Shown here in pieces: positions 20,501 through 27,050 of a DNA stretch of 27,050 nucleotides (positions are counted from its first letter, which is position 1; every line of letters starts with the position of its first letter). The stretch lies in IMG/VR virus record IMGVR_UViG_3300034071_000263, positions 1-27,050 of that record; one strand, given 5' to 3'. This DNA comes from a virus. The notes below the pieces were generated by a model, which was not told the DNA's origin, searched no databases, and was given only the letters and a program-made list of their open reading frames with translations. The translations under genes and the position numbers were made by a program.

Positions 20501-21340
20501 ATGAAAAAAGCACAGATTTTTAATAACCATTTTCAGAACTTTAAAACATACGCTATACCAAAAGCACAATTAATTATAGCAGATATTCCTTATAATTTAG
20601 GAAATAACGCTTATGCTTCAAATCCAGCTTGGTATAAAGACGGGGATAATTCTAATGGAGAAAGTGAATTGGCTGGAAAAAGTTTTTTTGATACTGATGA
20701 AGATTTTAGACCAGCGGAGTTTATGCACTTTTGCAGCACAATGTTAAAACCTGAAAAGAAAAGTGTAAAAGTTGAAGGAGTTGCAAGACAAAAAAGCGAT
20801 GCTCCTTGTATGATTATATTTTGCGCATTTGACCAGCAGATGTATTTGATTGAATTGGCTAAAAGATATGGTTTAAATAATTACATAAATTTAGTTTTTC
20901 GCAAAAACTTTTCAGCGCAAGTATTAAAAGCTAATATGAAAGTAGTAGGTAATTGTGAATATGGTTTAATTTTCTACCGAGATAAACTACCTAAATTTAA
21001 TAATAAAGGGAAAATGGTTTTTAATTGTTTAGATTGGGAACGTGATGATTCTAATATTGAAAAATTACACCCAACACAAAAACCTTTAAAATTATTAAAA
21101 AAGCTAATTGAAATATTTACTGATGAAGGTGATGTTGTTATTGACCCTTGTTCAGGTTCAGGTTCTACTTTAATAGCAGCACAAGAATTAAAAAGAAAAT
21201 CATTTGGATTTGAAATTAAAAAGAACTTTCATAAATTAGCTCAAAATTGGATTGATGAAGAATATCAAAAGTTAAGTGATATTGAAGAATTTGGATTTGC
21301 TAAAACACTAATAGAAAAAACAGAAAAAACACTATTTTAA
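20501..21340 (+). CDS. DNA methyltransferase, N6-adenine/N4-cytosine type
   Basis: This 279-aa protein has the catalytic motif D28-I-P-Y31, a variant of DPPY, near the N-terminus. HPTQKP (190-195) follows, with the SAM-binding motif DPCSGSGS at 215-222 and a later acidic strand near E238. Catalytic motif first and SAM motif last is the beta-class order of N6/N4 methyltransferases. No restriction endonuclease partner is adjacent, so it is probably an orphan enzyme that protects the phage genome or regulates genes. The target site cannot be read from the sequence. It sits 22 bases after the exonuclease stop. Confidence 0.88.
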   Translation: MKKAQIFNNHFQNFKTYAIPKAQLIIADIPYNLGNNAYASNPAWYKDGDNSNGESELAGKSFFDTDEDFRPAEFMHFCSTMLKPEKKSVKVEGVARQKSDAPCMIIFCAFDQQMYLIELAKRYGLNNYINLVFRKNFSAQVLKANMKVVGNCEYGLIFYRDKLPKFNNKGKMVFNCLDWERDDSNIEKLHPTQKPLKLLKKLIEIFTDEGDVVIDPCSGSGSTLIAAQELKRKSFGFEIKKNFHKLAQNWIDEEYQKLSDIEEFGFAKTLIEKTEKTLF

Positions 21341-21341
21341 A

Positions 21342-21848
21342 ATGGAAATTACAGAAAGATTAAAAGAAATAATAAAAGCAGAAACGAATATAGACGTAAA
21401 CCAAAACACTAGACTACGTGAAGTTGTAGAAGCTAGAGCGATGTATTGTTATCTGTTAAAGTATTTACAACCCAGTTCAACATTACAATTTATAGGTAAT
21501 ACAGTAAATAGAAATCACGCTAGTATTATACACTCACTAAAAACTTACCCTATTATTGAGCAGCAAAATAAAGAACTAAAAAACATTAGGTTAAAAGTAT
21601 TATCTTACTTTGAAAGTAATGATGAAGTAATAACTGAAGCCGATGTATTACGTAAACAAATAAATGACTTACATTATAAAATAAACCAATTAGAGCAAGA
21701 AGCAAACAAACCAAAGTACAGCAACACAACAATTAACAAACTAAACGAACTAATGACTAAATACGATGGTACAAACAACAAAGAAATAATTACAGAAAAG
21801 CTAGAAGCATTTTATAAAATGAATAATAACTTAACTAGATTTATATGA
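21342..21848 (+). CDS. DnaA C-terminal domain-like DNA-binding protein
   Basis: This 168-aa protein resembles the helix-turn-helix domain IV of DnaA: TRLREVVEARAMYCYLLKYLQ (about 22-42), then FIGNTVNRNHASIIHSLKTY, where RNHASIIHSLK matches the DnaA signature that contacts the DnaA box. A long helical coiled coil (DVLRKQINDLHYKINQLEQEA) and a polar C-terminus follow. It lacks the AAA+ domain of DnaA. Phage proteins of this type may direct origin binding or recruit host replication factors; the precise role is inferred. Confidence 0.75.
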   Translation: MEITERLKEIIKAETNIDVNQNTRLREVVEARAMYCYLLKYLQPSSTLQFIGNTVNRNHASIIHSLKTYPIIEQQNKELKNIRLKVLSYFESNDEVITEADVLRKQINDLHYKINQLEQEANKPKYSNTTINKLNELMTKYDGTNNKEIITEKLEAFYKMNNNLTRFI

Positions 21849-21979
21849 TAGAAGCAGTAATAGTATTCGGAATAATATTTTTTGTACTTTTGTTTATTAT
21901 GTGCGTTAATGTAGGAAACAAAACAATAAAGGAACTAGAAAAGAAAGCACCAACAACTTACACAGAAAATGAATTATGA
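21845..21979 (+). CDS. Small single-span membrane protein
   Basis: ATGA-coupled to the DnaA-like gene, this 44-aa ORF has one hydrophobic helix (AVIVFGIIFFVLLFIMCV) followed by a Lys/Glu-rich tail (TIKELEKKAPTTY). The N-out or N-in orientation is not fixed. It could be an early membrane effector, but I do not recognise it. Confidence 0.65.
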   Translation: MIEAVIVFGIIFFVLLFIMCVNVGNKTIKELEKKAPTTYTENEL

Positions 21980-22131
21980 CACCACAAGAACGCGCTGAAA
22001 TACTTTATAGCAAATACAGTAAAGAGTATTTAATATCTGTAGTAAAAAAGTATAAGACACAAGAAGAAAAAGAACACTGGATTCTAGTAGCAAACGAATT
22101 AAACAAACTTTACAAGAATGAAAAAGTATAA
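21976..22131 (+). CDS. Small helical protein, unknown function
   Basis: This 51-aa ORF overlaps its neighbour by ATGA. It is helical and charged (QERAEILYSKYSKEYLISVVKKYKTQEEKEHWILVANELNKLY). Its last 14 bases overlap the next ORF. Repeated tight overlaps argue that it is translated. Function unknown. Confidence 0.6.
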   Translation: MTPQERAEILYSKYSKEYLISVVKKYKTQEEKEHWILVANELNKLYKNEKV

Positions 22132-22264
22132 AGTAATAGAGTTAATGACTTTAGCATTTGAAGCAGGATATAACCAAGCATCAGTTGTTGAAGCAGGATT
22201 AGAAAGTAAAGAAACAGAATTATTTGTAAATTGGATTTATACTAAACACGTAAACAATGGCTGA
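22118..22264 (+). CDS. Small HTH-like protein, unknown function
   Basis: This 48-aa ORF (MKKYKVIELMTLAFEAGYNQASVVEAGLESKETELFVNWIYTKHV) overlaps the genes on both sides. ELMTLAFEAGYNQASVVEAGLE could be a short helix-turn-helix segment, but it is too short to be certain. Function unknown. Confidence 0.55.
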   Translation: MKKYKVIELMTLAFEAGYNQASVVEAGLESKETELFVNWIYTKHVNNG

Positions 22265-22505
22265 TATATCAAAATGTAATGACTTCTTATGCCCTTCAAA
22301 AAATATTTGTTATAGATACACCGCAATAAGTAGTGAATATAGACAAAGTTGGGTAAATACAAATAGAGATAGTGATGCTTATAACTGTGAGTTATTTTGG
22401 CATAATGGCACTTGTAAATACTGCGGACAAAACGAAGGCAATCATAAATTAAGTTGCGCCAGTCAGAAAATACAAATTAACCTTTCACCACAAGATAAAC
22501 CCTAA
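22257..22505 (+). CDS. Cys-rich probable metal-binding protein
   Basis: This 82-aa protein has two Cys clusters: CNDFLCPSKNICYRYTA (C7, C12, C18) with C44, and GTCKYCGQNEGNHKLSC (C53xxC56 ... H63 ... C67). The second is zinc-knuckle-like. I recall the first pattern (C..F.CP....CYRYTA....YRQSW) as a common Bacteroidota phage protein of unknown role. Zinc binding, possibly with nucleic acid, is the best inference. Confidence 0.75.
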   Translation: MADISKCNDFLCPSKNICYRYTAISSEYRQSWVNTNRDSDAYNCELFWHNGTCKYCGQNEGNHKLSCASQKIQINLSPQDKP

Positions 22506-22519
22506 AAAATGGGGTTTAT
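22495..22519 (+). other. Inverted repeat at the end of the Cys-rich gene
   Basis: ATAAACCC (22495-22502) and GGGTTTAT (22512-22519) form a perfect 8-bp stem with a 9-base loop overlapping the TAA of the preceding gene. No T run follows, so it is not a clear rho-independent terminator. It may slow transcription or mark mRNA processing. Confidence 0.45.
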
Positions 22520-22537
22520 GTAACAACAAAAAGTAAT

Positions 22538-22897
22538 ATGATTGGATTAAAATATTCAACTAGGATTGTAATATTATTTGACAATGTAGTTATCAAAATA
22601 CCAATATCTCGACGTGGTTATTTACAAGGATTGAATGAAAAATACATTTGGAATAAGTATAAACAAATTGGTTGTTTAGCAGAACTAAAATGGATTTTTA
22701 TGGGAGTAGTTTGTCAAAAAAGATACAAGCCAGTTAAACGAGTGCCAAATACAAAAGTATGGCATATAAAAGAATTAATACCCGAATTTGATTTTGACAA
22801 CTGCGATTTATACAAAGTTGAAAACTGGGGAATAGAAAATAAAAATTACATTTTACTTGACTACGGAATTAACAAACACATAGCAAGTTTATATTAA
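22538..22897 (+). CDS. Conserved protein, unknown function, weak kinase-like pattern
   Basis: This 119-aa protein lies between the small early ORFs and the terminase genes. DNVVIKIPISRRGYLQGLNEKYIWNKYK, MGVVCQKRYKPVK and ENKNYILLDYGINKHIASLY are distinctive. I recall this combination in other phages without a function. VVIKIP followed by an E-bearing helix, and a later LLDYG, resemble the Lys-Glu-Asp layout of a stripped-down protein kinase fold, but the chain is too short for a full kinase domain. Confidence 0.7.
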   Translation: MIGLKYSTRIVILFDNVVIKIPISRRGYLQGLNEKYIWNKYKQIGCLAELKWIFMGVVCQKRYKPVKRVPNTKVWHIKELIPEFDFDNCDLYKVENWGIENKNYILLDYGINKHIASLY

Positions 22898-22951
22898 ATA
22901 AACAACAATAGATTTTATTTATTTTTAATATATTTAAATATAACTTTTATT

Positions 22952-23239
22952 ATGGCATTTGAAAAAGGACACAAGTTAAGCAAAGGCAGACCACCTAAAG
23001 TAGAAGAAGAAAAAGTAAATAACATTTTTCTAAAAGCATTAGGGCAACTTTACAATAAAGAAACTGAAGAAGAAACAAAGATTGAATTTGTTAAAACTAC
23101 TTTGATGGAATCTCAAAGAGGACAGTTATTTATTGCAGAGCATATATTTGGAAAGCCAAAAGAAACTATTGAAGCTACGCACAATATAAATGATTTTAAT
23201 ATAAAAGACATATTTAAAATTGGAAATAAATCTGAATGA
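22952..23239 (+). CDS. Terminase small subunit-like protein
   Basis: This 95-aa protein sits directly before TerL and overlaps it by 20 bases. The N-terminus FEKGHKLSKGRPPKV contains a GRPPK basic motif, like an AT-hook, and resembles the DUF5681/KGR-type start of some phage DNA-binding proteins. A helical core (VNNIFLKALGQLYN, TLMESQRGQLFIAEHIFGKPKETI) follows. Small subunits bind DNA packaging sites. The assignment is positional plus DNA-binding character; the sequence alone is not decisive. Confidence 0.65.
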   Translation: MAFEKGHKLSKGRPPKVEEEKVNNIFLKALGQLYNKETEEETKIEFVKTTLMESQRGQLFIAEHIFGKPKETIEATHNINDFNIKDIFKIGNKSE

Positions 23240-24428
23240 AAAGTATAACTTACTAGGTTCTGAAAGTAGATACTTTGTAATTACAGGTGGTAGGGGTTCA
23301 GGGAAATCTTATTCTTTGAACTCTTTTCTGTTGCTATTGACTTATGAAGTTGGACACGTTATACTGTTTACACGTTATACATTAACATCAGCAAATGTAT
23401 CTATCATTCCTGAATTTATAGACAAAATAGAATCAGCTGATTTAACGAACGATTTTTATATAACTAAAGATGAAATCATAAACTTAAGAACTGGGTCTAA
23501 AATACTATTTAAAGGTATTAAAACAAGTAGCGGAACACAAACCGCTAATTTAAAATCATTAGCTGGAGTAACTACGTGGGTATTAGATGAAGCAGAAGAA
23601 TTGACTGATGAGGAAACATTTGAAAAGATAGACTTTAGCATTAGAACAAAAGGAATTCAGAATAGAGTTTTATTAGTATTGAATCCAGCAACAAAAGAAC
23701 ACTTTATTTATAAGAAATTTTTTGAAGACAAAGGTATTCAAGCAGGAAGCAATTTAATAAAAGGTGATACTACTTATATTCATACAACTTACCTAGATAA
23801 CATCACAAACCTTTCAGAATCGTTTATAAATCAAATTGAGAATATAAAAGAAAGAAGACCTGAAAAATACAAACATCAAATATTAGGTGGCTGGTTAGAC
23901 AAAGCAGAGGGAGTTATATTTACGAACTGGACTATTGGCGAATATAAACAAATAGGTAAATCTGTATTTGGTCAAGATTTTGGATTTAGTAATGACCCAA
24001 CAACATTAATAGAATGTAATATAGACGTTTCTAATAAACGAATTTATATCAATGAAAGATTTTGTTTACCTGCATTAACAACGTCGCAGATATACGCTTT
24101 AAATAAGCAGCATTGTTTAGATAGTTTAATAGTAGCTGATAGTGCCGAACCTAGATTGATTAGCGAACTACAAACATCAGGTTTAAATATAGTATCAGCA
24201 ATTAAAGGTCAAGGTTCTGTGACGTATGGAATATCTTTGCTGCTAGATTATGATTTGATAGTTTCACCTGAATCAATTAATTTGATTAAAGAGTTAAACA
24301 ATTATTGTTGGCTAGAAAAGAAAAGCAACACACCAATAGATAATCATAACCATTTAATTGATGCATTACGTTATGCAGTAGGATATCAATTAGAAAATCC
24401 AAACAAAGGAACTTACTTTATCTACTAA
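23220..24428 (+). CDS. terL: Terminase large subunit (TerL), ATPase and nuclease
   Basis: This 402-aa packaging motor carries a Walker A motif GGRGSGKS at 23-30, a Walker B motif VLDEAEE at 121-127, and an RNaseH-like nuclease domain with D253 (FGQDFGF), D307 (VADSAEP) and D381 (HLIDALRYAV), the expected three acidic residues. The HLIDALRY ending is characteristic of PBSX-type/Terminase_3 TerL proteins. It docks on the portal to drive DNA in and cut it. Length is normal. Unusually, the portal gene is not close downstream in this window; tail genes come next. Confidence 0.95.
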   Translation: MEINLNEKYNLLGSESRYFVITGGRGSGKSYSLNSFLLLLTYEVGHVILFTRYTLTSANVSIIPEFIDKIESADLTNDFYITKDEIINLRTGSKILFKGIKTSSGTQTANLKSLAGVTTWVLDEAEELTDEETFEKIDFSIRTKGIQNRVLLVLNPATKEHFIYKKFFEDKGIQAGSNLIKGDTTYIHTTYLDNITNLSESFINQIENIKERRPEKYKHQILGGWLDKAEGVIFTNWTIGEYKQIGKSVFGQDFGFSNDPTTLIECNIDVSNKRIYINERFCLPALTTSQIYALNKQHCLDSLIVADSAEPRLISELQTSGLNIVSAIKGQGSVTYGISLLLDYDLIVSPESINLIKELNNYCWLEKKSNTPIDNHNHLIDALRYAVGYQLENPNKGTYFIY

Positions 24429-24577
24429 TGACATACGGCGAAATGATAGCGACAATACAATGTTATATTCATCACACAAAAGGAATAGAAATAGATATAG
24501 CATTACCAGCTAATATAGGTCAAATAAAAAAGATGCAGAAAATGTATGCGATAGCAAACGAGTATTTGAAAAGTTAA
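24428..24577 (+). CDS. Small protein, unknown function (49 aa)
   Basis: The ATG overlaps the TerL stop by one base (TAATG). The peptide MTYGEMIATIQCYIHHTKGIEIDIALPANIGQIKKMQKMYAIANEYLKS appears folded, with mixed helix and strand. No motif or function is recognised. Coupling to TerL supports translation. Confidence 0.6.
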   Translation: MTYGEMIATIQCYIHHTKGIEIDIALPANIGQIKKMQKMYAIANEYLKS

Positions 24578-24614
24578 TATTATGTTAAACAATGTAATTG
24601 TATTATAATAAGAT

Positions 24615-24622
24615 TATATTTG
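24615..24622 (+). promoter_or_regulatory. TATATTTG promoter element before the gene at 24638
   Basis: This exact TAnnTTTG match lies 15 bases upstream of ATG 24638, with TTG at 24598-24600 (spacer 14, shorter than usual). The short distance to the start suggests a very short leader. It allows expression of the following gene apart from the terminase operon. Confidence 0.55.
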
Positions 24623-24637
24623 TAAAAACAAAAACAA

Positions 24638-24928
24638 ATGGAAAGACAAATAATCAAAGGCAGAAACAACGTGATTTGGATAAAAGATGGTGCAAACTAT
24701 ATTAAAGGAATCCAATACACAGAATCAAAAGAAAACAATAGTATATTAGATTCAATACCTGACTATCAAATTGTAAAAGAATATACAGTTGAAGGTTGGT
24801 TTAGATACGATGACGAAAAAGATTTTATTACGAAGACCATAAACGCAACAACACCAGCAAGAGCAGAACAGTTATTTAAAAAGAAGTACAAACAACACTT
24901 TACAAATGTTTATGTAGAATTACTATAA
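24638..24928 (+). CDS. Small protein in its own transcription unit, unknown function
   Basis: This 96-aa protein is set between a TATATTTG promoter element and a terminator, so it is probably expressed by itself. It contains NVIWIKDGANYIKGIQYTES, VEGWFRYDDEKDFITKTINATTPARAEQLFKKKY and a final YVELL; the layout looks like a small beta/alpha domain. A lone gene between terminase and tail genes with a host-type promoter may be an accessory or moron-type gene, but I do not recognise it. Confidence 0.75.
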   Translation: MERQIIKGRNNVIWIKDGANYIKGIQYTESKENNSILDSIPDYQIVKEYTVEGWFRYDDEKDFITKTINATTPARAEQLFKKKYKQHFTNVYVELL

Positions 24929-24957
24929 TACCTTTTTTGCCTTACCTACTTGAATTA

Positions 24958-24986
24958 AGACTTACAGAAATGTAGGTCTTTTTTTA
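24958..24986 (+). terminator. Terminator before the tail chaperone operon
   Basis: AGACTTAC (24958-24965) pairs with GTAGGTCT (24972-24979), with one T-G wobble and an AGAAAT loop, followed by a T run. It closes the single-gene unit at 24638. The next 67 bases contain the palindromic AATTGC-TTT-GCAATT (24991-25005). Confidence 0.88.
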
Positions 24987-25053
24987 TTTTAATTGCTTTG
25001 CAATTTCGTATAATACAATATTGACTTTATTTTATTATTAAATAAAAATCTAT

Positions 25054-25716
25054 ATGAATTTAAGTATTACAATACCAACTTCACTTAACGAAATAACACT
25101 AGAACAATATCAAAAGTATTTAAGTATTGCAAAAGATAATGCTGATACTACTTTTTTAAATCACAAAATGATTGAAATATTTTGCGGTGTATCTTTGCTT
25201 GAAGTATCACTAATGAAACTAAAAGATATTAGTGATATTCTTTTAAGATTAGAAGAAACATTTAAAACCAATACAGATAAACTAATTAGAACATTCAAAC
25301 ATAATGGTGTTGAGTATGGTTTCATTCCTAATTTAGATGAAATAACTTTAGGCGAATATACTGATTTAGATACTTACATTTCTGACTGGGATAATATGCA
25401 CAGAGCTATGGCGGTACTCTACAGACCAATAAAAAATAAATTAAGTAACAACTATACAATAGTAGAATATAATGGCTCACAAGAACGCTGTGAGTTGATG
25501 AAGTCAATGCCTTTAGATGTAGTATTAAGTTCTACAGTTTTTTTTTTCAATTTACTAGCAGAATTGTTGACATATACAGCGAACTTTTTGGAGACGGACA
25601 AACAGATTCAGCGTTTACTAGAGAAGCCCAATTCGGAGTTAAGTGGGGATGGTATTCAAGCTATTACGCACTTGCTAAAGGAAACATCCTTGAGTTTGAA
25701 AACGTCTCTAAATTAA
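25054..25716 (+). CDS. Tail assembly chaperone, short (gpG-like) form
   Basis: This 220-aa zero-frame product resembles tail assembly chaperones of Bacteroidota phages, opening with IPTSLNEITLEQYQKYLSIA and continuing with LRLEETFKTNTDKL, LDEITLGEYTDLDTYISDWDN and MHRAMAVLYRP. These proteins bind the tape measure during tail assembly, as lambda gpG does. Upstream lie a terminator and an A-rich leader; a poly-T slip site (25538-25547) falls near residue 163. Past that site the zero-frame codons (CCC, TCG, GAG, AAG, GGG) are unusual for this genome, because the -1 frame is also coding. Confidence 0.8.
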   Translation: MNLSITIPTSLNEITLEQYQKYLSIAKDNADTTFLNHKMIEIFCGVSLLEVSLMKLKDISDILLRLEETFKTNTDKLIRTFKHNGVEYGFIPNLDEITLGEYTDLDTYISDWDNMHRAMAVLYRPIKNKLSNNYTIVEYNGSQERCELMKSMPLDVVLSSTVFFFNLLAELLTYTANFLETDKQIQRLLEKPNSELSGDGIQAITHLLKETSLSLKTSLN

Positions 25717-25784
25717 GATTAACCGCAGCGTTTACATATTTGACATTTGAGAAAGAAAAATTAGAACTAGAAAGAATAAAATAA
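25054..25784 (+). CDS. Tail assembly chaperone, long (gpGT-like) form by -1 frameshift
   Basis: Slipping back one base at the T run makes the ribosome read a frame open from 25494 to TAA 25782-25784. The fusion would be about 243 aa: the first 164 residues of the short form, then about 79 residues including IVDIYSELFGDGQTDSAF, FGVKWGWYSSYYALAKGNI and LTAAFTYLTFEKEKLELE. This GWY...YALAKG...F..V.KL...A..YLTFEK pattern is, as I recall, characteristic of the second chaperone product in related phages. The extension ends one base into the next gene's ATG. In lambda the equivalent gpGT arises from G and T by a -1 slip. The extension is inferred, not demonstrated here. Confidence 0.75.
25538..25547 (+). 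promoter_or_regulatory. -1 ribosomal frameshift slippery run (ten T)
   Basis: Ten consecutive T residues in the zero frame read GTT TTT TTT TTC. The T TTT TTT heptamer permits tandem re-pairing in the -1 frame. It lies just where the -1 frame begins to look like a conserved tail protein. No obvious downstream stimulatory stem-loop was identified; the downstream 60 bases are A/T-rich. Confidence 0.7.
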
Positions 25785-26245
25785 TGAGAACATATTATAA
25801 AGTTACTGAAGCAATAAAAGAATCATTACAAGCTGATGGTATAATTAATAACGTTTCAACAGGAGATTTGTTTAACGTAGATTTAAACAAAGTAACTATA
25901 TTCCCTTTAGCGCACGTTATAGTTAATACAGTAACAGAATCAGCATTAGGTAATACAAATCTATTTAACGTTTCTGTATTGCTTATGGATGTTTGCGATA
26001 TATCACCAAAAGAATCAACTGACTTATGGTTAGACAATGACAATGAGCAGGATATATTTAACACCCAATTAGAACTAGGCAAACGATTTGTCGAATCAAT
26101 GCGTAGAGGTGATTTATATAATAAAGGTTATCAATTAAATGGAACTGCAAACTACGAAGCGTTTTCAGATAGATTTGAAAACAAGTTAGTAGGTTGGACA
26201 ATTACATTTAATTTAGAAACTGCAAACGATACAACTATTTGCTAA
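25784..26245 (+). CDS. Tail terminator/completion-like protein
   Basis: This 153-aa protein starts within the TAATG that ends the chaperone long form. It opens RTYYKVTEAIKESLQADGIINNVSTGDLF and contains KVTIFPLAHVIVNT, VSVLLMDVCDISP and LGKRFVESMRRGDLY, then ends with VGWTITFNLETANDTTIC. The alpha/beta order (helix, strand, PLAHV, strand) and position next to the chaperone fit a tail terminator of the gpU/gp17 type, which caps the tail tube. This is inference from position and secondary-structure pattern. Confidence 0.7.
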   Translation: MRTYYKVTEAIKESLQADGIINNVSTGDLFNVDLNKVTIFPLAHVIVNTVTESALGNTNLFNVSVLLMDVCDISPKESTDLWLDNDNEQDIFNTQLELGKRFVESMRRGDLYNKGYQLNGTANYEAFSDRFENKLVGWTITFNLETANDTTIC

Positions 26246-26802
26246 TGCGTGAAATAGAAAAAACAAGATTGACTTTAGAAAAGTTTAGAGATTACGTTAT
26301 ACAGCAAAGTAGAAGTAATTTAACTAAAGATGGAAAGAACGACACAAAGAGTTTATACAACGAAATAAAGGGCGATGTATTTGTAGGTGCTAATAGTATA
26401 GGTTTAAACTTTTCAATGCCTATGTATGGGCAATTTCAGGACAAAGGTGTAAAAGGTTCAGACCCGTCACAAGTATCTAAAAACGCAAAGATAAAAGGTC
26501 AACAAGCACCGAATAGTCCGTTTAGTTTTAAAGGTAAAAGACCACCAAGCCAACCGCTAGAGTTATGGGCAAAAAGAAAAAATATAAGATTGCGAGATGA
26601 CAAAGGAAAGTTTAAAGCAGGTAGTTATAAAACAATAGGAATAATAATAGCAAAAAATGTTTGGGCAAGAGGTATAAGACCTAGTTTGTTTTTCACTACA
26701 CCATTTGAAGCAGGATATAAAAAATACATAGATAAAGAATTAATAGAATCATTTGCGTTGGATGTTGAAAGTTTAATGGAATCAAGTTTAAAAGATATAT
26801 AA
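26245..26802 (+). CDS. HK97 gp10-like neck/minor tail protein
   Basis: I use ATG 26245, which overlaps the previous stop by one base; a TTG two codons earlier is the alternative. The 185-aa product has a helical start, MYGQFQDKGVKGSDPSQ, a long polar linker rich in Ser, Pro and Lys (SKNAKIKGQQAPNSPF, GKRPPSQPLELWAKRK), and RGIRPSLFFTTPFEAGYKKYIDKELI. The Y..F.DKGV then RPSLFFT.PFE layout resembles HK97 gp10-type head-tail joining proteins (G...; ARPF...P). It is probably a neck component; the match is weak. Confidence 0.65.
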   Translation: MREIEKTRLTLEKFRDYVIQQSRSNLTKDGKNDTKSLYNEIKGDVFVGANSIGLNFSMPMYGQFQDKGVKGSDPSQVSKNAKIKGQQAPNSPFSFKGKRPPSQPLELWAKRKNIRLRDDKGKFKAGSYKTIGIIIAKNVWARGIRPSLFFTTPFEAGYKKYIDKELIESFALDVESLMESSLKDI

Positions 26803-27050
26803 TGAAAGTAATATTTGTACGAAGTCCTTATAAGATATTAGTTGATGAAGCTACGCAAGTTTACACTAAAGTTGTAGTTAATATTTCAGACCCTGCTGGA
26901 GTTTTACCATTAAAAACCGTAACACTTGAAAAGCAAATTCCTGACACAGTAAATAGAGCTTGTTGGTTTAATATTTCTCCTTATATTAAAGACGAAATAG
27001 AAAACATAGCACCGAGCGCAATTACGCCAACAGATGAGGATGCAAATATG
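26802..27050 (+). CDS. Tail protein, N-terminal part (3' truncated)
   Basis: ATG 26802 overlaps the previous stop by one base (TAATG), and the frame stays open to the last base (83 codons), so the end is outside the window. The visible part is mainly beta strand (KVIFVRSPYKILVDEATQVYTKVVVNI, LPLKTVTLEKQIPDTVNRACWFNISPYIKDEIENI). I do not recognise it. It lies where minor tail genes usually precede the tape measure. Confidence 0.75.
   Translation, partial: MKVIFVRSPYKILVDEATQVYTKVVVNISDPAGVLPLKTVTLEKQIPDTVNRACWFNISPYIKDEIENIAPSAITPTDEDANM

Noticed and set aside
22495-22519. Rho-independent terminator after the Cys-rich gene
   Set aside because: The stem is perfect but no T run follows, so it is kept only as an inverted repeat.
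4395-25046. A shared TTTAAATAAA motif 6-9 bases before late starts as a late promoter consensus
   Set aside because: The TTTA part recurs only in four late leaders, but AAATAAA at the same distance also precedes early genes with ordinary TATATTTG promoters. Translation initiation by A-rich leaders explains it better.
1-27050. CRISPR arrays, tRNA genes, transposons and integrase
   Set aside because: No regular direct repeats with spacers, no cloverleaf sequences, no transposase or integrase motifs were seen on reading both strands.

Overview
The window is part of the genome of a tailed phage, or prophage, of a Bacteroidota host, most likely a flavobacterium. The DNA is A+T-rich (about two thirds by eye). 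Genes are tightly packed and almost all on the + strand, with ATGA and TAATG overlaps. Starts have A-rich leaders and no Shine-Dalgarno sequence, and four upstream regions carry the Bacteroidota -7 element TAnnTTTG, each as TATATTTG. A tape-measure end, a chaperone-type frameshift pair and the absence of sheath or baseplate genes suggest a long non-contractile tail.

Layout. (1) 1-10.5 kb, structural: C-terminus of the tape measure, prohead protease, a minus-strand HNH endonuclease, scaffold-like protein, major capsid protein, probable tail-tube protein, portal, head-tail adaptor and a 739-aa fibre. (2) 10.5-12.4 kb, lysis: small membrane proteins (holin candidates), a CHAP endolysin and a probable unimolecular spanin. 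(3) 12.4-12.56 kb: T-rich control region. (4) 12.56-22.9 kb, early/replication: NinG-like protein, ERF annealing protein, SSB-like protein, AAA ATPase, sigma-70-like factor, a second HNH endonuclease, PDDEXK nuclease, RecE-like exonuclease, DNA methyltransferase, DnaA-domain protein and many small unknown ORFs. (5) 22.95-27.05 kb, packaging and early tail: TerS-like protein, TerL, tail assembly chaperone with a -1 frameshift extension, tail-terminator-like and gp10-like proteins, and the start of another tail gene.

The window begins inside the tape measure and ends in the genes that normally precede it. The simplest reading is a circular or circularly permuted genome, with only the segment holding the tape-measure N-terminus missing. 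In that reading the tail genes sit between terminase and capsid genes, unlike the usual TerL-portal-protease-capsid order. No integrase, repressor, tRNA or CRISPR array was seen.

Items most worth a second look: the unannotated -1 frame of the tail chaperone (ten-T slippery run, 79-residue extension ending exactly at the next start); a pseudoknot-capable 5' leader on the minus-strand HNH mRNA whose pairing is better on that strand; the sigma-like factor together with the contrast between genes with and without TATATTTG; the single-gene spanin; and a C-terminal extension on the portal.
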